This document shows positions 42,561 through 51,000 of a stretch of DNA of 64,000 nucleotides, piece by piece (position 1 is the stretch's first letter; every line of letters starts with the position of its first letter). Both the position numbers and the translations under genes were made by a program. The stretch comes from JBLZUR01 sp048565625 (GTDB taxonomy: Bacteria; Pseudomonadota; Alphaproteobacteria; Sphingomonadales; Sphingomonadaceae): NCBI RefSeq assembly GCF_048565625.1, contig NZ_JBLZUR010000002.1:2728001-2792000 (forward strand), in the 5' to 3' direction. The notes below the pieces were generated by a model. The model saw nothing but the letters and a program-made list of their open reading frames with translations. It did no database searches and was not told the origin of the DNA.

Positions 42561-43003
42561 CCCATATAGGTCAGGCCCGGAGCCGTCCCTGAAAGATGCT
42601 TCCACTGGGTCAGCCAGAGGCTCGCGACTCGCCCGGCAAGCTTGCCGGAGAGAGAAAGTTCCTCCGAATTGGCGACACTGTCGATCCACACCGTGCGTGC
42701 GCCGAGCAACCCGCCGACCTGCAGCGCCAACAGGCCGGGAGCGGCTCCCGTGGTGACGAGGACATGCGGGCGATAGCGGGCGATCAGGACGACCAGCCGC
42801 ACCAGCAGGATCAGCAGCTTGAAGACATCGTTCCGCGATGCGTCGGGCACGATTGCGACGGGGCGATCGCTATTCGGCGCAATAGCGCCCTTCATGGTCG
42901 TGACGTACTGAACCTCATGCCCCTCGAACGCCTTGCTCAATCGGCAAAGCTGCACCCAGTGCCCTCCCGCCGAGGCAACCAGCAGGATGCGCTTTCTCGT
43001 CAT
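42548..43003 (-). CDS. Alg14-like membrane-anchoring glycosyltransferase subunit (PssD/Cps14F type)
   Basis: 151 residues, with the Alg14 signature KRILLVASAGGHWVQLCRL at the N-terminus. A hydrophobic stretch follows (VFKLLILLVRLVVLIARYRP, ~60-80), then VLVTTGAAPGLLALQVG and ARTVWIDSVANSEELSLSGK. It recruits the Alg13-like subunit to the membrane and binds the acceptor. The frames overlap by 13 bases. Loss of either half should abolish the transfer. Confidence 0.91.
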   Translation of the reverse strand: MTRKRILLVASAGGHWVQLCRLSKAFEGHEVQYVTTMKGAIAPNSDRPVAIVPDASRNDVFKLLILLVRLVVLIARYRPHVLVTTGAAPGLLALQVGGLLGARTVWIDSVANSEELSLSGKLAGRVASLWLTQWKHLSGTAPGLTYMGCVL

Positions 43004-43146
43004 GACATGTCGTCCCCGGACGCGCTCGGCTCATTTGTTCGCACGCACAAAACACGGACGCAAGCCACTGACAAGGCAATACCGGTCATTTCCCTAGCAG
43101 TTGGAGAGTTGACGCCCCAGCCCTAGACTGAAAAAAAGGCGGCCGG

Positions 43147-43161
43147 TGCTGCACCGCAGCA
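43147..43161. promoter_or_regulatory. TGCTGC-N3-GCAGCA palindrome upstream of the long EPS operon
   Basis: TGCTGCACCGCAGCA is a perfect 6-3-6 inverted repeat centred ~86 bases upstream of the ATG at 43240. It is the same 15-base core as the complement of the wzc-site core at 37633-37649. It lies between the divergent Alg14-like and SGNH-acyltransferase genes. Confidence 0.5.
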
Positions 43162-43239
43162 GGTACGGGAGCGGACGGACGGGTGGTCCGGTCGCGCCGG
43201 CGGACACGCGGGGGAATATTTCTGCACGGCGGCCAGGAC

Positions 43240-45171
43240 ATGAGCATGGATATCGCGCCGGATGAGCGTCGCCGCATCCACGCCGCGACTCACCCGTCGT
43301 ACCGGCCCGACATCGACGGGCTCCGCGCGCTGGCGGTCGTGCCGGTCGTCCTCAACCATGCTTTGGTCATGGGCTTCCGCGGCGGCTATGTCGGAGTCGA
43401 CATCTTCTATGTCATCTCGGGCTATCTGATCACCGGCATCCTGGTGCGGGACCTTGCCATCGGGCGGCACTCGATCGCCGAATTCTATCGGCGGCGCGTG
43501 CTGCGGATTTTCCCCGCCCTTTTCGTGATGATCGCCGTCTCCACGCTGTTCGCCTGCGTGGCCATGCTGCCAGAGGAGCTGGAACGCTATGCGCGCTCGG
43601 TCGCGGCGACGACGCTCTTCTCCTCCAACTTCCTGTTCTATTCGGAGACCGGCTACTTCGACGCCGCCTCCACGGTGAAGCCGCTGCTCCACACCTGGTC
43701 GCTGGCGATCGAGGAGCAGTTCTATATCGTCTGGCCGCTGATGCTGGCGGCGATCGGGGGCACACGACGGCATGGCCTCGTCATAGCGATCGTCGCGACG
43801 ACGATCGTCTCCTTCGGCATATCGGTCGTCATGCTGCCGGTCGACATGAGCGCGACCTTCTACCTCCTGCCCGCAAGAGCGTGGGAGTTGAGCCTCGGCG
43901 CCACCCTGTCACTGCTGCCGGTCAACCCAATCCGGAAGCGGTGGATCAACGAGCTTCTGGGTCTCGCGGGGCTCGCCGCGATCCTCGTCTGCCTGCCTCT
44001 CTATGATGAGGGAACGCCGTTCCCCGGCCCTGCCGCCGCCCTCCCCTGCGTCGGCGCGGCATTGCTGATCCTGACCGGCGCGAGCGGAAACCTCGCGGGC
44101 CGCCTGCTGTCGCTCAAGCCGGCGGTGTTCATCGGCTGGATCTCCTACTCGCTCTATCTCTGGCACTGGCCGGTCATCGTCTTCGCCAAGATCTGGCTGT
44201 TCGTTCCGCTGGCGGACCCGGTGGCGAAAGTGGCGGAGGTGACGCTTTCGGTGCTGCTCGCCACGCTGTCCTGGCGGTTCGTCGAACGCCCCTTCCGCAG
44301 CGTGCCGGCCTGGCCGACCCCGCGCGTCTTGTGGACGGCCGCCGGCGTGATGGCCGTTTCTCTGGCAATTGCCGGCGCGCTTCTTCTCTCCGGTGGCCTC
44401 GGCTGGCGCTTCACGCCGGAGCAGCGCAAGATCGGCAGCTATCTGAGCGTCGATGGCGATCAGCTGTACCGGCGGGGAACCTGCTTCGCGGTTAGCGAGA
44501 ACATGACCATCCGGCCGGAGTGCCTGGTACGAAAGACGAACCGGCCCACCGTCCTGCTGCTGGGCGACAGCCATAGCGCGCATCTCTGGCCCGGCCTTTC
44601 CCAGCATCCGCGCTTCGAGGTGCTGCAGGCCAATATGATCGGTTGCCGCCCGATCCTCGTGGAGCGGGAACGGCTGAACTGCGAGGCGTTCGAGCGCGAC
44701 ATGCTGCTGCGCTGGGCGCCAGCCCATAAGCCCGCTGCCGTCATCCTGGCGGGGAGCTGGCGCCTTCACGACATGGCGGCACTGGAACGAACGCTGTCCG
44801 ATCCACGTATCCGCGCGCTCAATCCGATCCTGGTCGGGCCGATACCCCGCTACACGGCGCAGCTGCCGCGACTGCTGGTCTACTCGCAGCTTGGTCGCGA
44901 GCAGGCGGCACCCGCCCGCAACCACGTCTCGGAAAGCTTCGAGACGGATGCGGCGGAGCGCGAGATCGCACGGCGCCACGACGTTCCCTATGTGTCGCTG
45001 GTCCGCTTGCTGTGCCCCAAGGGTGGCGACTGCCGCACCTTGGTAGGGCCCGGCGTTCCCCTGCAATACGACACCAGTCACCTGACGGCCCCGGGGTCCA
45101 TCCTGATCGCCGCCACGCTGGCCCCGATCATCGAGCGTGAGATCGCGGAAGGACAGGGAGCACGTCCTTGA
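43240..45171 (+). CDS. OafA-type acyltransferase with C-terminal SGNH domain (E)
   Basis: 643 residues. The N-terminal ~380 residues are an acyltransferase-3 membrane domain (YRPDIDGLRALAVVPVVLNH with catalytic His, YVGVDIFYVISGYLITGIL, RRRVLRIFPALF, TWSLAIEEQFYIVWPL, ISYSLYLWHWPVIVF). The C-terminal periplasmic part is an SGNH hydrolase fold with VLLLGDSHSAHLWPGL (nucleophile Ser) and late DTSHLTAPGS (Asp-x-x-His). Two-domain proteins of this kind O-acetylate polysaccharides in the periplasm. It leads a seven-gene run with overlapping starts to 53108. Confidence 0.93.
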   Translation: MSMDIAPDERRRIHAATHPSYRPDIDGLRALAVVPVVLNHALVMGFRGGYVGVDIFYVISGYLITGILVRDLAIGRHSIAEFYRRRVLRIFPALFVMIAVSTLFACVAMLPEELERYARSVAATTLFSSNFLFYSETGYFDAASTVKPLLHTWSLAIEEQFYIVWPLMLAAIGGTRRHGLVIAIVATTIVSFGISVVMLPVDMSATFYLLPARAWELSLGATLSLLPVNPIRKRWINELLGLAGLAAILVCLPLYDEGTPFPGPAAALPCVGAALLILTGASGNLAGRLLSLKPAVFIGWISYSLYLWHWPVIVFAKIWLFVPLADPVAKVAEVTLSVLLATLSWRFVERPFRSVPAWPTPRVLWTAAGVMAVSLAIAGALLLSGGLGWRFTPEQRKIGSYLSVDGDQLYRRGTCFAVSENMTIRPECLVRKTNRPTVLLLGDSHSAHLWPGLSQHPRFEVLQANMIGCRPILVERERLNCEAFERDMLLRWAPAHKPAAVILAGSWRLHDMAALERTLSDPRIRALNPILVGPIPRYTAQLPRLLVYSQLGREQAAPARNHVSESFETDAAEREIARRHDVPYVSLVRLLCPKGGDCRTLVGPGVPLQYDTSHLTAPGSILIAATLAPIIEREIAEGQGARP

Positions 45172-46292
45172 ACAGCGCAGTCACGCCCCCGCGAACCGCC
45201 TGGTTCATGGTCTCCCACTCCTCGGCCGGTGGGGCGCAGGAGATCTGGGCCAACCTCGCCGAGGGATTTCACCGCCAGGGCGACAAGGTCCAGCTGATGG
45301 CGCTGTACCCGATGCGCGAGACGGTACGGGAGGCGCCGCCCGAACTGCCCTGGCGCTATGTCGTACCGGTCCGTCCGACACGCCCGACGGCGCAGCTGGC
45401 AATGTTGCGCACGCTGATCGCGATGATCCGCCGCGAAAAGCCGGACGTCATCTTCACCGCGATGCCCGCCGCGAACGTCATGGCTGCACTGGCGGCGCGG
45501 ATCGCCGGCGACGGGACGCGGGTCGTGCTCTCCCATCACTCGCCTGCGGAGACCCACAATCCGATGCTCAACCGGGTCGATTCTGTGGCCGGATCGCTCA
45601 GCAGCGTGTCCGCGATTGTCAGTGTTTCGGACACGGTCGGGCGTTCGCTGGACGCAAAGCCCGCCGCCTACCGGGCGAAGCGGATCACCATCCACAACGC
45701 GCTGCCTCCGTCCATCGAGAGTCTGCTCGGCGAGCTGGACAAAGGCGTCCGCAGCACCGCGCCGCAAGGCCGCAAGGTGGTGGCGACCGGACGCCTCGCG
45801 CGGCAGAAGAACTATCCTTTGCTCGTCCGGGCGGCCACGCATATGCCGGACGTCACCATCGACATCGTCGGGAACGGCCCCGATGAGGACATGCTGAAGG
45901 GGCTGGCACGTGATCTGGACGTCGATGATCGGGTGCACTTTCTCGGGCACCGGCGGCGCGAAGACGCGATGAGGATTCTGGCGGGCGCGGACGTCTTCGC
46001 TCAGGTCAGCCTGTTCGAAGGGCATAGCCTCGGCCTTATCGAGGCGGCGAAACTCGGCCTGCCGCTCGTCGTCTCGGACGTGCCCGTGCAGATCGAAGGC
46101 ATCACCGCCACGGATGGGGAGCGTTGCGGCATCGCGGTCGGCGTCAATGACGAGGTCGGGCTGGCCCACGCGATCTTAGGGGTACTCGACAACGGGCACG
46201 TTCGCGCCCGCCTCTCCGGCCTCTCACGCAAGCTTGCCGAAAACGCGACGTTCGACGCCATGGTCGCCGCCTATCGCGGGCTCCTTCCATGA
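45168..46292 (+). CDS. GT4-family glycosyltransferase
   Basis: 374 residues from a TTG overlapping the previous stop (TTGA). The GT-B fold is seen in the N-terminal half (WFMVSHSSAGGAQEIWANLA) and the C-terminal half with KVVATGRLARQKNYPLLVRA and IDIVGNGPDEDMLKGLA. The E-x7-E region reads QVSLFEGHSLGLIEAAKLGLP. It is a retaining cytosolic transferase that extends the lipid-linked repeat unit. Donor and linkage cannot be deduced. The next gene starts inside its stop codon. Confidence 0.92.
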   Translation: MNSAVTPPRTAWFMVSHSSAGGAQEIWANLAEGFHRQGDKVQLMALYPMRETVREAPPELPWRYVVPVRPTRPTAQLAMLRTLIAMIRREKPDVIFTAMPAANVMAALAARIAGDGTRVVLSHHSPAETHNPMLNRVDSVAGSLSSVSAIVSVSDTVGRSLDAKPAAYRAKRITIHNALPPSIESLLGELDKGVRSTAPQGRKVVATGRLARQKNYPLLVRAATHMPDVTIDIVGNGPDEDMLKGLARDLDVDDRVHFLGHRRREDAMRILAGADVFAQVSLFEGHSLGLIEAAKLGLPLVVSDVPVQIEGITATDGERCGIAVGVNDEVGLAHAILGVLDNGHVRARLSGLSRKLAENATFDAMVAAYRGLLP

Positions 46293-47413
46293 CGCTCGCC
46301 CTCGCCAGCGCCCCGGACGAGGCACCCCCACGCGGAGACGCGCCGCGTAAGTCGCTCTTCACTGTTCAGATCCTGCGGGGGTTCGCGGCAATCGCGGTCG
46401 CGATCTACCACACCCACCTGATCCTGGCGAAACCGCAATACGGCGCCATCGATGTCTTCGGCGCGGTCACCTCGCGGGGCTGGGTCGGGGTCAACTTCTT
46501 CTTCGTGCTCAGCGGTTTCATCATCCTGTTCGCGCATACCCGCGACATCGGCCAGCCCGCCGCTGCCGGTCGCTATATCTGGCGCCGCTTCTCGCGGGTC
46601 TATCCGATCTACTGGATCTTCACGGCGCTCTACGTCATTGCCGCGCTTCTGAATCTCGGCAGCCCGGAATTCCGCTGGACGGCGGAGAACCTGATCTCCA
46701 GCGCCACGCTCATCCGTTTCGATCCAAGGCCGCTCGCGCCCCTCGCTGTCGCATGGACGCTGTTCTACGAGGTCGGGTTCTACGCGATCTTCCTGACGCT
46801 CATCCTCAATCGGCGGTTCGGCGTGGCGGTGATCGCCGCCTGGGCGGTGGGCATCTTCGTGTCCAGCCTTGTATTCGGCCGCACCAGTCCCGGCATCCTC
46901 CACATGTGGAACGTCTACTTCCTGCTCGGCATGGGCGTGTACGCGCTCTTTCGCCGCCTGCAGGCGCGCTGGGCGCTACCAATCCTGATCGGCGGATTCG
47001 TGATGCTCGCCGCGATGCTGGCCGCTGGAATGGTTCACCCGCGGATCGGCCCCGCCGGACGCGACACTGTCGAGCTGCTGCTTCTGGCGCTCTGCTTCGC
47101 AGCCATCCTGCTCGGCGCGATCCTGTATGAGCGGGATCGTGTATTCACGCCGCCGGCGCTTCTACTGCTGCTCGGCGACGCGTCGTTCTCGATCTACCTC
47201 GTGCATTCGCCGGTCCTGTCGGTGGCGGCGGCGGTCAACCACAAGCTCTTTCCGGGACTTCTGCCGCCCGAGCTTGTGTTCATCGTCACGGCCATCGTCG
47301 CCGTGGCGGCCGGGGTCCTCGCCTATCTCCTGATCGAGCGCCCGCTGCTTGCGGTCCTGAACCGCTTCGGCCCTCGCCGCCGCGTGGCGGTGCAACCGGC
47401 CATGGCGCAGTGA
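46289..47413 (+). CDS. Acyltransferase 3 family membrane protein (F)
   Basis: 374 residues, starting at an ATGA overlap. Motifs are TVQILRGFAAIAVAIYHTHL (His), GWVGVNFFFVLSGFIILFA, YIWRRFSRVYPIYW (Arg motif), PLAVAWTLFYEVGFYAIF and GDASFSIYLVHSPVLSV. About ten membrane helices and no SGNH domain. Its stop overlaps the GTG of the Wzy-like gene downstream. Confidence 0.92.
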   Translation: MTLALASAPDEAPPRGDAPRKSLFTVQILRGFAAIAVAIYHTHLILAKPQYGAIDVFGAVTSRGWVGVNFFFVLSGFIILFAHTRDIGQPAAAGRYIWRRFSRVYPIYWIFTALYVIAALLNLGSPEFRWTAENLISSATLIRFDPRPLAPLAVAWTLFYEVGFYAIFLTLILNRRFGVAVIAAWAVGIFVSSLVFGRTSPGILHMWNVYFLLGMGVYALFRRLQARWALPILIGGFVMLAAMLAAGMVHPRIGPAGRDTVELLLLALCFAAILLGAILYERDRVFTPPALLLLLGDASFSIYLVHSPVLSVAAAVNHKLFPGLLPPELVFIVTAIVAVAAGVLAYLLIERPLLAVLNRFGPRRRVAVQPAMAQ

Positions 47414-48711
47414 GCAGCGGGGTCGCCTCGGCGGCGCAGGTCACCTTGCCCGCAGATGGTGTCGTGCCGCGCAACCGCCCTCTCGCCCAGGCGGCGATCG
47501 GCGGTATCCTGATCCTGACGATCCTCGGGCCGTACATGACGATGAAGCCGGAGCCGTTCACCGGTGAAGGCAGCCCGCTCCGGCAGTTTCTTTACCTCGT
47601 CTGCGTGCTTGCCGCGATCGCCAGCACGCGCTTCTGGGCGGAGCCGAGACGCCTCCTTGCGGTGCCGTTGACGCTGGTGCTTGCGCTTGGCTGGTGCTGG
47701 CTGTCGGTGACCTGGGCGGCCGACCCGTCGATCGCGGTCCGCCGCCTCGTTCTCACCACCTTGCTGATCATCGCGATCTTCACCGCGATTCGGCAAGCGG
47801 GCTACACGGCGACGCTCTCCGCCGCGCGATGGGTGCTGATCACCACCCTGGTCGCGAACTACCTGACGGTCGCCCTGTTTCCCTCTGTCGGCATCCACCA
47901 GTACAGCGAGTTGCTGGAACCCGGACTGATCGGAAACTGGCGCGGTGTGCTTCCCCAGAAGAACTTCGCGGGTGCGATCTGCAGCTTCACCCTGCTGATC
48001 CTCATCATCGATCCCGGCCGTATTCGGGGGGCCACGCGATGGCTGCTGGTCTTCGCCACTTTGTTCTTCCTCTTGAAGACGATGTCGAAGACCTCGATGG
48101 GCATCGGCCTGCTCGGTCTGCTCGTGGCGGCCGTATACCGGTCGTACAACCCCGCCTATCGGGCGCTCCTAATCCCGGTCTTTGCCGTCGTCGCCGCCGG
48201 CGCCGCGCTGCTGACCATTGTCTATTTTGACGACATCATCGCGCCCTTGAGCGATCCGGGCGCCCTGACAGGTCGTGGGATGATCTGGCCGCCTTTGCTG
48301 GTCTTCGCCAGCGATCACCCGATCACCGGTGCCGGCTACGGCTCGTTCTGGAACATCGGCGCGGTCGCCAGCCCGATTAATCAGTACGCCAAGGGATGGG
48401 TCACCCACATCACCAGCGGGCATAACGGCTATCTCGACGTCCTCGTTCAGGTGGGCATTCCGGGATTGGCGCTGACCGTGTTCGCATTGATCGTCGTGCC
48501 GATCGTCAGGCTGTTGGCGAGCACGGCGCCGGAGCGGCAGCGCGGTGCGCTGCTGCTGGCGATGATAACCTTCTGCGCCGGTCACAACATGACCGAGAGT
48601 ACCCTGATGGATCGCGACGCCATCGTGCAGGTCTTCCTGTTGACGGCGATCGCGCTCATCGGCGTGGTCGGCGATCCGCCTGAGGACGACAAGGCGCCTG
48701 CCCGTGACTGA
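47410..48711 (+). CDS. Wzy/WaaL-type O-antigen polymerase-ligase family membrane protein (copy 2)
   Basis: 433 residues from a GTGA overlap. It is clearly paralogous to the protein at 30029: LGWCWLSVTWAADPSIAVRRL, NWRGVLPQKNFAGAI, KTMSKTSMGIGLL, YNPAYRALLIP, TGRGMIW and GHNGYLDVLVQVGIPGL all align. About eleven hydrophobic helices. Its place next to the Wzx-like flippase makes it the better candidate for the main polymerase of the polymer. GC content is typical of the window, unlike copy 1. Confidence 0.9.
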   Translation: MSSGVASAAQVTLPADGVVPRNRPLAQAAIGGILILTILGPYMTMKPEPFTGEGSPLRQFLYLVCVLAAIASTRFWAEPRRLLAVPLTLVLALGWCWLSVTWAADPSIAVRRLVLTTLLIIAIFTAIRQAGYTATLSAARWVLITTLVANYLTVALFPSVGIHQYSELLEPGLIGNWRGVLPQKNFAGAICSFTLLILIIDPGRIRGATRWLLVFATLFFLLKTMSKTSMGIGLLGLLVAAVYRSYNPAYRALLIPVFAVVAAGAALLTIVYFDDIIAPLSDPGALTGRGMIWPPLLVFASDHPITGAGYGSFWNIGAVASPINQYAKGWVTHITSGHNGYLDVLVQVGIPGLALTVFALIVVPIVRLLASTAPERQRGALLLAMITFCAGHNMTESTLMDRDAIVQVFLLTAIALIGVVGDPPEDDKAPARD

Positions 48712-50011
48712 TCCCGGACGACAGACCGGCCTGCACGGCAAGATCTTCCGCTACGGCATCAGCGCGGTCGGGCCGATTGCATCGGCCGGCAGCCAGCTTC
48801 TGCTGTCGCTCATGCTGCTGAAGATGCTGCCGCCGGACGCGTTCGGCAGCTTCTCCTTTCTCTTCGTCGCCTCCGTCTTCAGTTGGGGACTGTGGAGCGC
48901 CCTGTTCTGCGCGCCCCTGCCCATTCTGATGTCGCAGGGCACTGCGGAGGACCGTGAAGCGGCCCCGCAGTGCATTCTGGCGGTCAGTCTCGTCGCCTCC
49001 GTGCTCGCACTCGCCGTGTTGTTCGGGCTCGGTCTGCTGCTGAAGGTGCCGCCGCTCGCCGCCTTCCTCTTCGCGGCATATGGCGCGGTGGCGCTGATCC
49101 GCTGGCTGGCGCGGGCCTATGGCTACGCCTCCGGCCACCCGCTCCGGACGACCGCCTCCGACGTGACGTACAGCGTCGCGCTCGTCGCCGGAGTTGGCCT
49201 GGTAATGCTGACCGGACATCCTTCGCTCGATCTTGCCTACGCCGCCCTCCTCCTTGCCGCGGCACTGGGGCTGCTGCCGTTCGGGCGCGCCTATCTGGCG
49301 AAGCAGTTCCTGCATCCGCGTGTCCGGGACGCCGCAGGCTATGCGGCCATATGGCGCCAGCATTCGGGCTGGTCGCTGCTGGGCGTGCTCACCACCGAAG
49401 CCACCGCCAATGCTCATGCCTATATCGTCACCGGCCTGCAGGGGCCGTCGGCCTTCGCGCCGCTTGCTGCCAGCGCGCTGATGATCCGGCCGATCGGCGT
49501 CGCGACCAATGCCCTGTCGGAGTTCGAGCGCGCACAGATGGCGCGGCAGATCGGCGAACGACGCTTCGCCGCCGCCATCGGCTCCGTCCGGACCTTCCGC
49601 CTGGCGCTGATCGCGGTGTGGGTGGCGACCGCCATCGCGATCGGCCTCTTGCTGGCCTTCGATCCCAGGCTCATCTTCCCAGCGCATTATCCGCTGCACT
49701 TCCTAGCGGTGGGCGCGCTCCTCTGGCTTGCGGTGGCAGGCATGCGCCTGATCCGCGCGCCGGAGAGCGCGTTGTTGCAGGCGGCGGGCCAGTTCCGCCC
49801 GCTCGCCTATGCAAGCGTGCTCTCCGCCGTCGTCTCGATCGCCACGGTCGTTCTCCTGCTCGTCACCGTCGGACCTTTATGGTCGATCGGCGGCATCTTC
49901 CTGGGTGAGGCGGTGTTCGCCTGCTGGACCTGGGTTCAGGCGCATCGCTGGCGCCAAGCGCAGGGGGACGGCGCCCCGACGCTCAACCATCCGCGAGAGG
50001 TCGTGTTATGA
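48704..50011 (+). CDS. Wzx-type polysaccharide flippase
   Basis: 435 residues from a GTG eight bases inside the Wzy-like gene. It has the multi-helix layout of the MATE/MOP flippase superfamily: an early GKIFRYGISAVGPIASAGSQ helix, LLLSLMLLKMLPPDAFGSFSF, and about twelve hydrophobic segments without large loops. It should move the undecaprenyl-linked repeat unit to the periplasmic face. Its stop overlaps the GT2 start (ATGA). Confidence 0.88.
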   Translation: MTDPGRQTGLHGKIFRYGISAVGPIASAGSQLLLSLMLLKMLPPDAFGSFSFLFVASVFSWGLWSALFCAPLPILMSQGTAEDREAAPQCILAVSLVASVLALAVLFGLGLLLKVPPLAAFLFAAYGAVALIRWLARAYGYASGHPLRTTASDVTYSVALVAGVGLVMLTGHPSLDLAYAALLLAAALGLLPFGRAYLAKQFLHPRVRDAAGYAAIWRQHSGWSLLGVLTTEATANAHAYIVTGLQGPSAFAPLAASALMIRPIGVATNALSEFERAQMARQIGERRFAAAIGSVRTFRLALIAVWVATAIAIGLLLAFDPRLIFPAHYPLHFLAVGALLWLAVAGMRLIRAPESALLQAAGQFRPLAYASVLSAVVSIATVVLLLVTVGPLWSIGGIFLGEAVFACWTWVQAHRWRQAQGDGAPTLNHPREVVL

Positions 50012-51000
50012 AGGTCACGGTCGGCATCAAGGCCCTCAACGAGGAAGCCAATATCGCCGTCGCTCTCAAAAGCGCGTTGGTGGCGGTCGCCCCCCTCGGC
50101 GGGGAGGTGGTGCTCGCCGACAGCGGCTCCACAGATCGGACGGTGGAGATCGCGCGATCCTATCCGGTGCGGATCGTCCAGCTTGCCAATCGCGACGAGC
50201 GCTGCTGCGGCGCAGGCGCGCAGCTCGCCTTCCAGCATGCGCAGGGCGAGTTCTTCTACCTGCTCGACGGCGACATGGTCCTCGATCCGGGCTTCCTCAT
50301 CGCCGGCGTGGCCTATCTCGAAAACAATCCCGAGGTCGCGGCGGTGGGCGGACTGGTCTGCGAGCGGAATACCGAGGGTCAGGAGTTCCAGATCCGCGCC
50401 AACAGCGTGCGCGCGGGTCGGGACTGGCAACCGGGGGTGGTCGACCGGCTCGATTGCGGCGGGCTCTATCGCGCGAGCGCGGTGCGGGAGGTGGGGTACT
50501 TCGCCGACCGCAATCTCCACGCCTTCGAAGAGTTCGAGCTGGCGGCGCGGCTTCAGGCGCGCGGTTGGAAGCTGGCACGCATCAACGCGCCCGCCATCGA
50601 TCATTTCGGTCATACGGCGGGCGGCTACAGCCTGCTGATGCGGCGGATCAGGTCGGGCTATTCGGGCGCGTCGGGCGAGGTGCTGCGCGGTGCGATCGGC
50701 CAAAGGCACCTGCCGATCGTGCTTCGGCGGCTCGGCCATATCCGCAACGGCCTCGTCGTGATCGCCTGGTGGCTGCTGCTGCTCGGCCTGCTGGTCACGG
50801 GCCATTTTCTGGTGTTCTTGGCCGTGCTCCTCGCGCCGCTCGCCTTCCTCACCATCCGGCGCGGCTCGCCGTCGCTCGGCCTCTATTCGCTTGCCGCATG
50901 GAACGTGACGGCCATGGGCCTGATCAGCGGGCTGCTGCGGCCGCGCGCCGCACCGACGCGGCCACTCGCCGCCATCGATCTGTCGCCGGGTTCTCGCTAA
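50008..51000 (+). CDS. GT2-family glycosyltransferase with C-terminal membrane helices
   Basis: 330 residues, starting at an ATGA overlap. The GT-A fold starts VTVGIKALNEEANIAVALKSA and goes on to VVLADSGSTDRTVEIA and FYLLDGDMVLDPGFL (DxD-type metal site). The acceptor region is HAFEEFELAARLQARGWK. Two hydrophobic segments near 250-290 (LVVIAWWLLLLGLLVTGHFLVF) anchor it. It probably adds a sugar to the growing lipid-linked unit. The last acyltransferase starts in its stop codon (TAATG). Confidence 0.91.
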   Translation: MKVTVGIKALNEEANIAVALKSALVAVAPLGGEVVLADSGSTDRTVEIARSYPVRIVQLANRDERCCGAGAQLAFQHAQGEFFYLLDGDMVLDPGFLIAGVAYLENNPEVAAVGGLVCERNTEGQEFQIRANSVRAGRDWQPGVVDRLDCGGLYRASAVREVGYFADRNLHAFEEFELAARLQARGWKLARINAPAIDHFGHTAGGYSLLMRRIRSGYSGASGEVLRGAIGQRHLPIVLRRLGHIRNGLVVIAWWLLLLGLLVTGHFLVFLAVLLAPLAFLTIRRGSPSLGLYSLAAWNVTAMGLISGLLRPRAAPTRPLAAIDLSPGSR

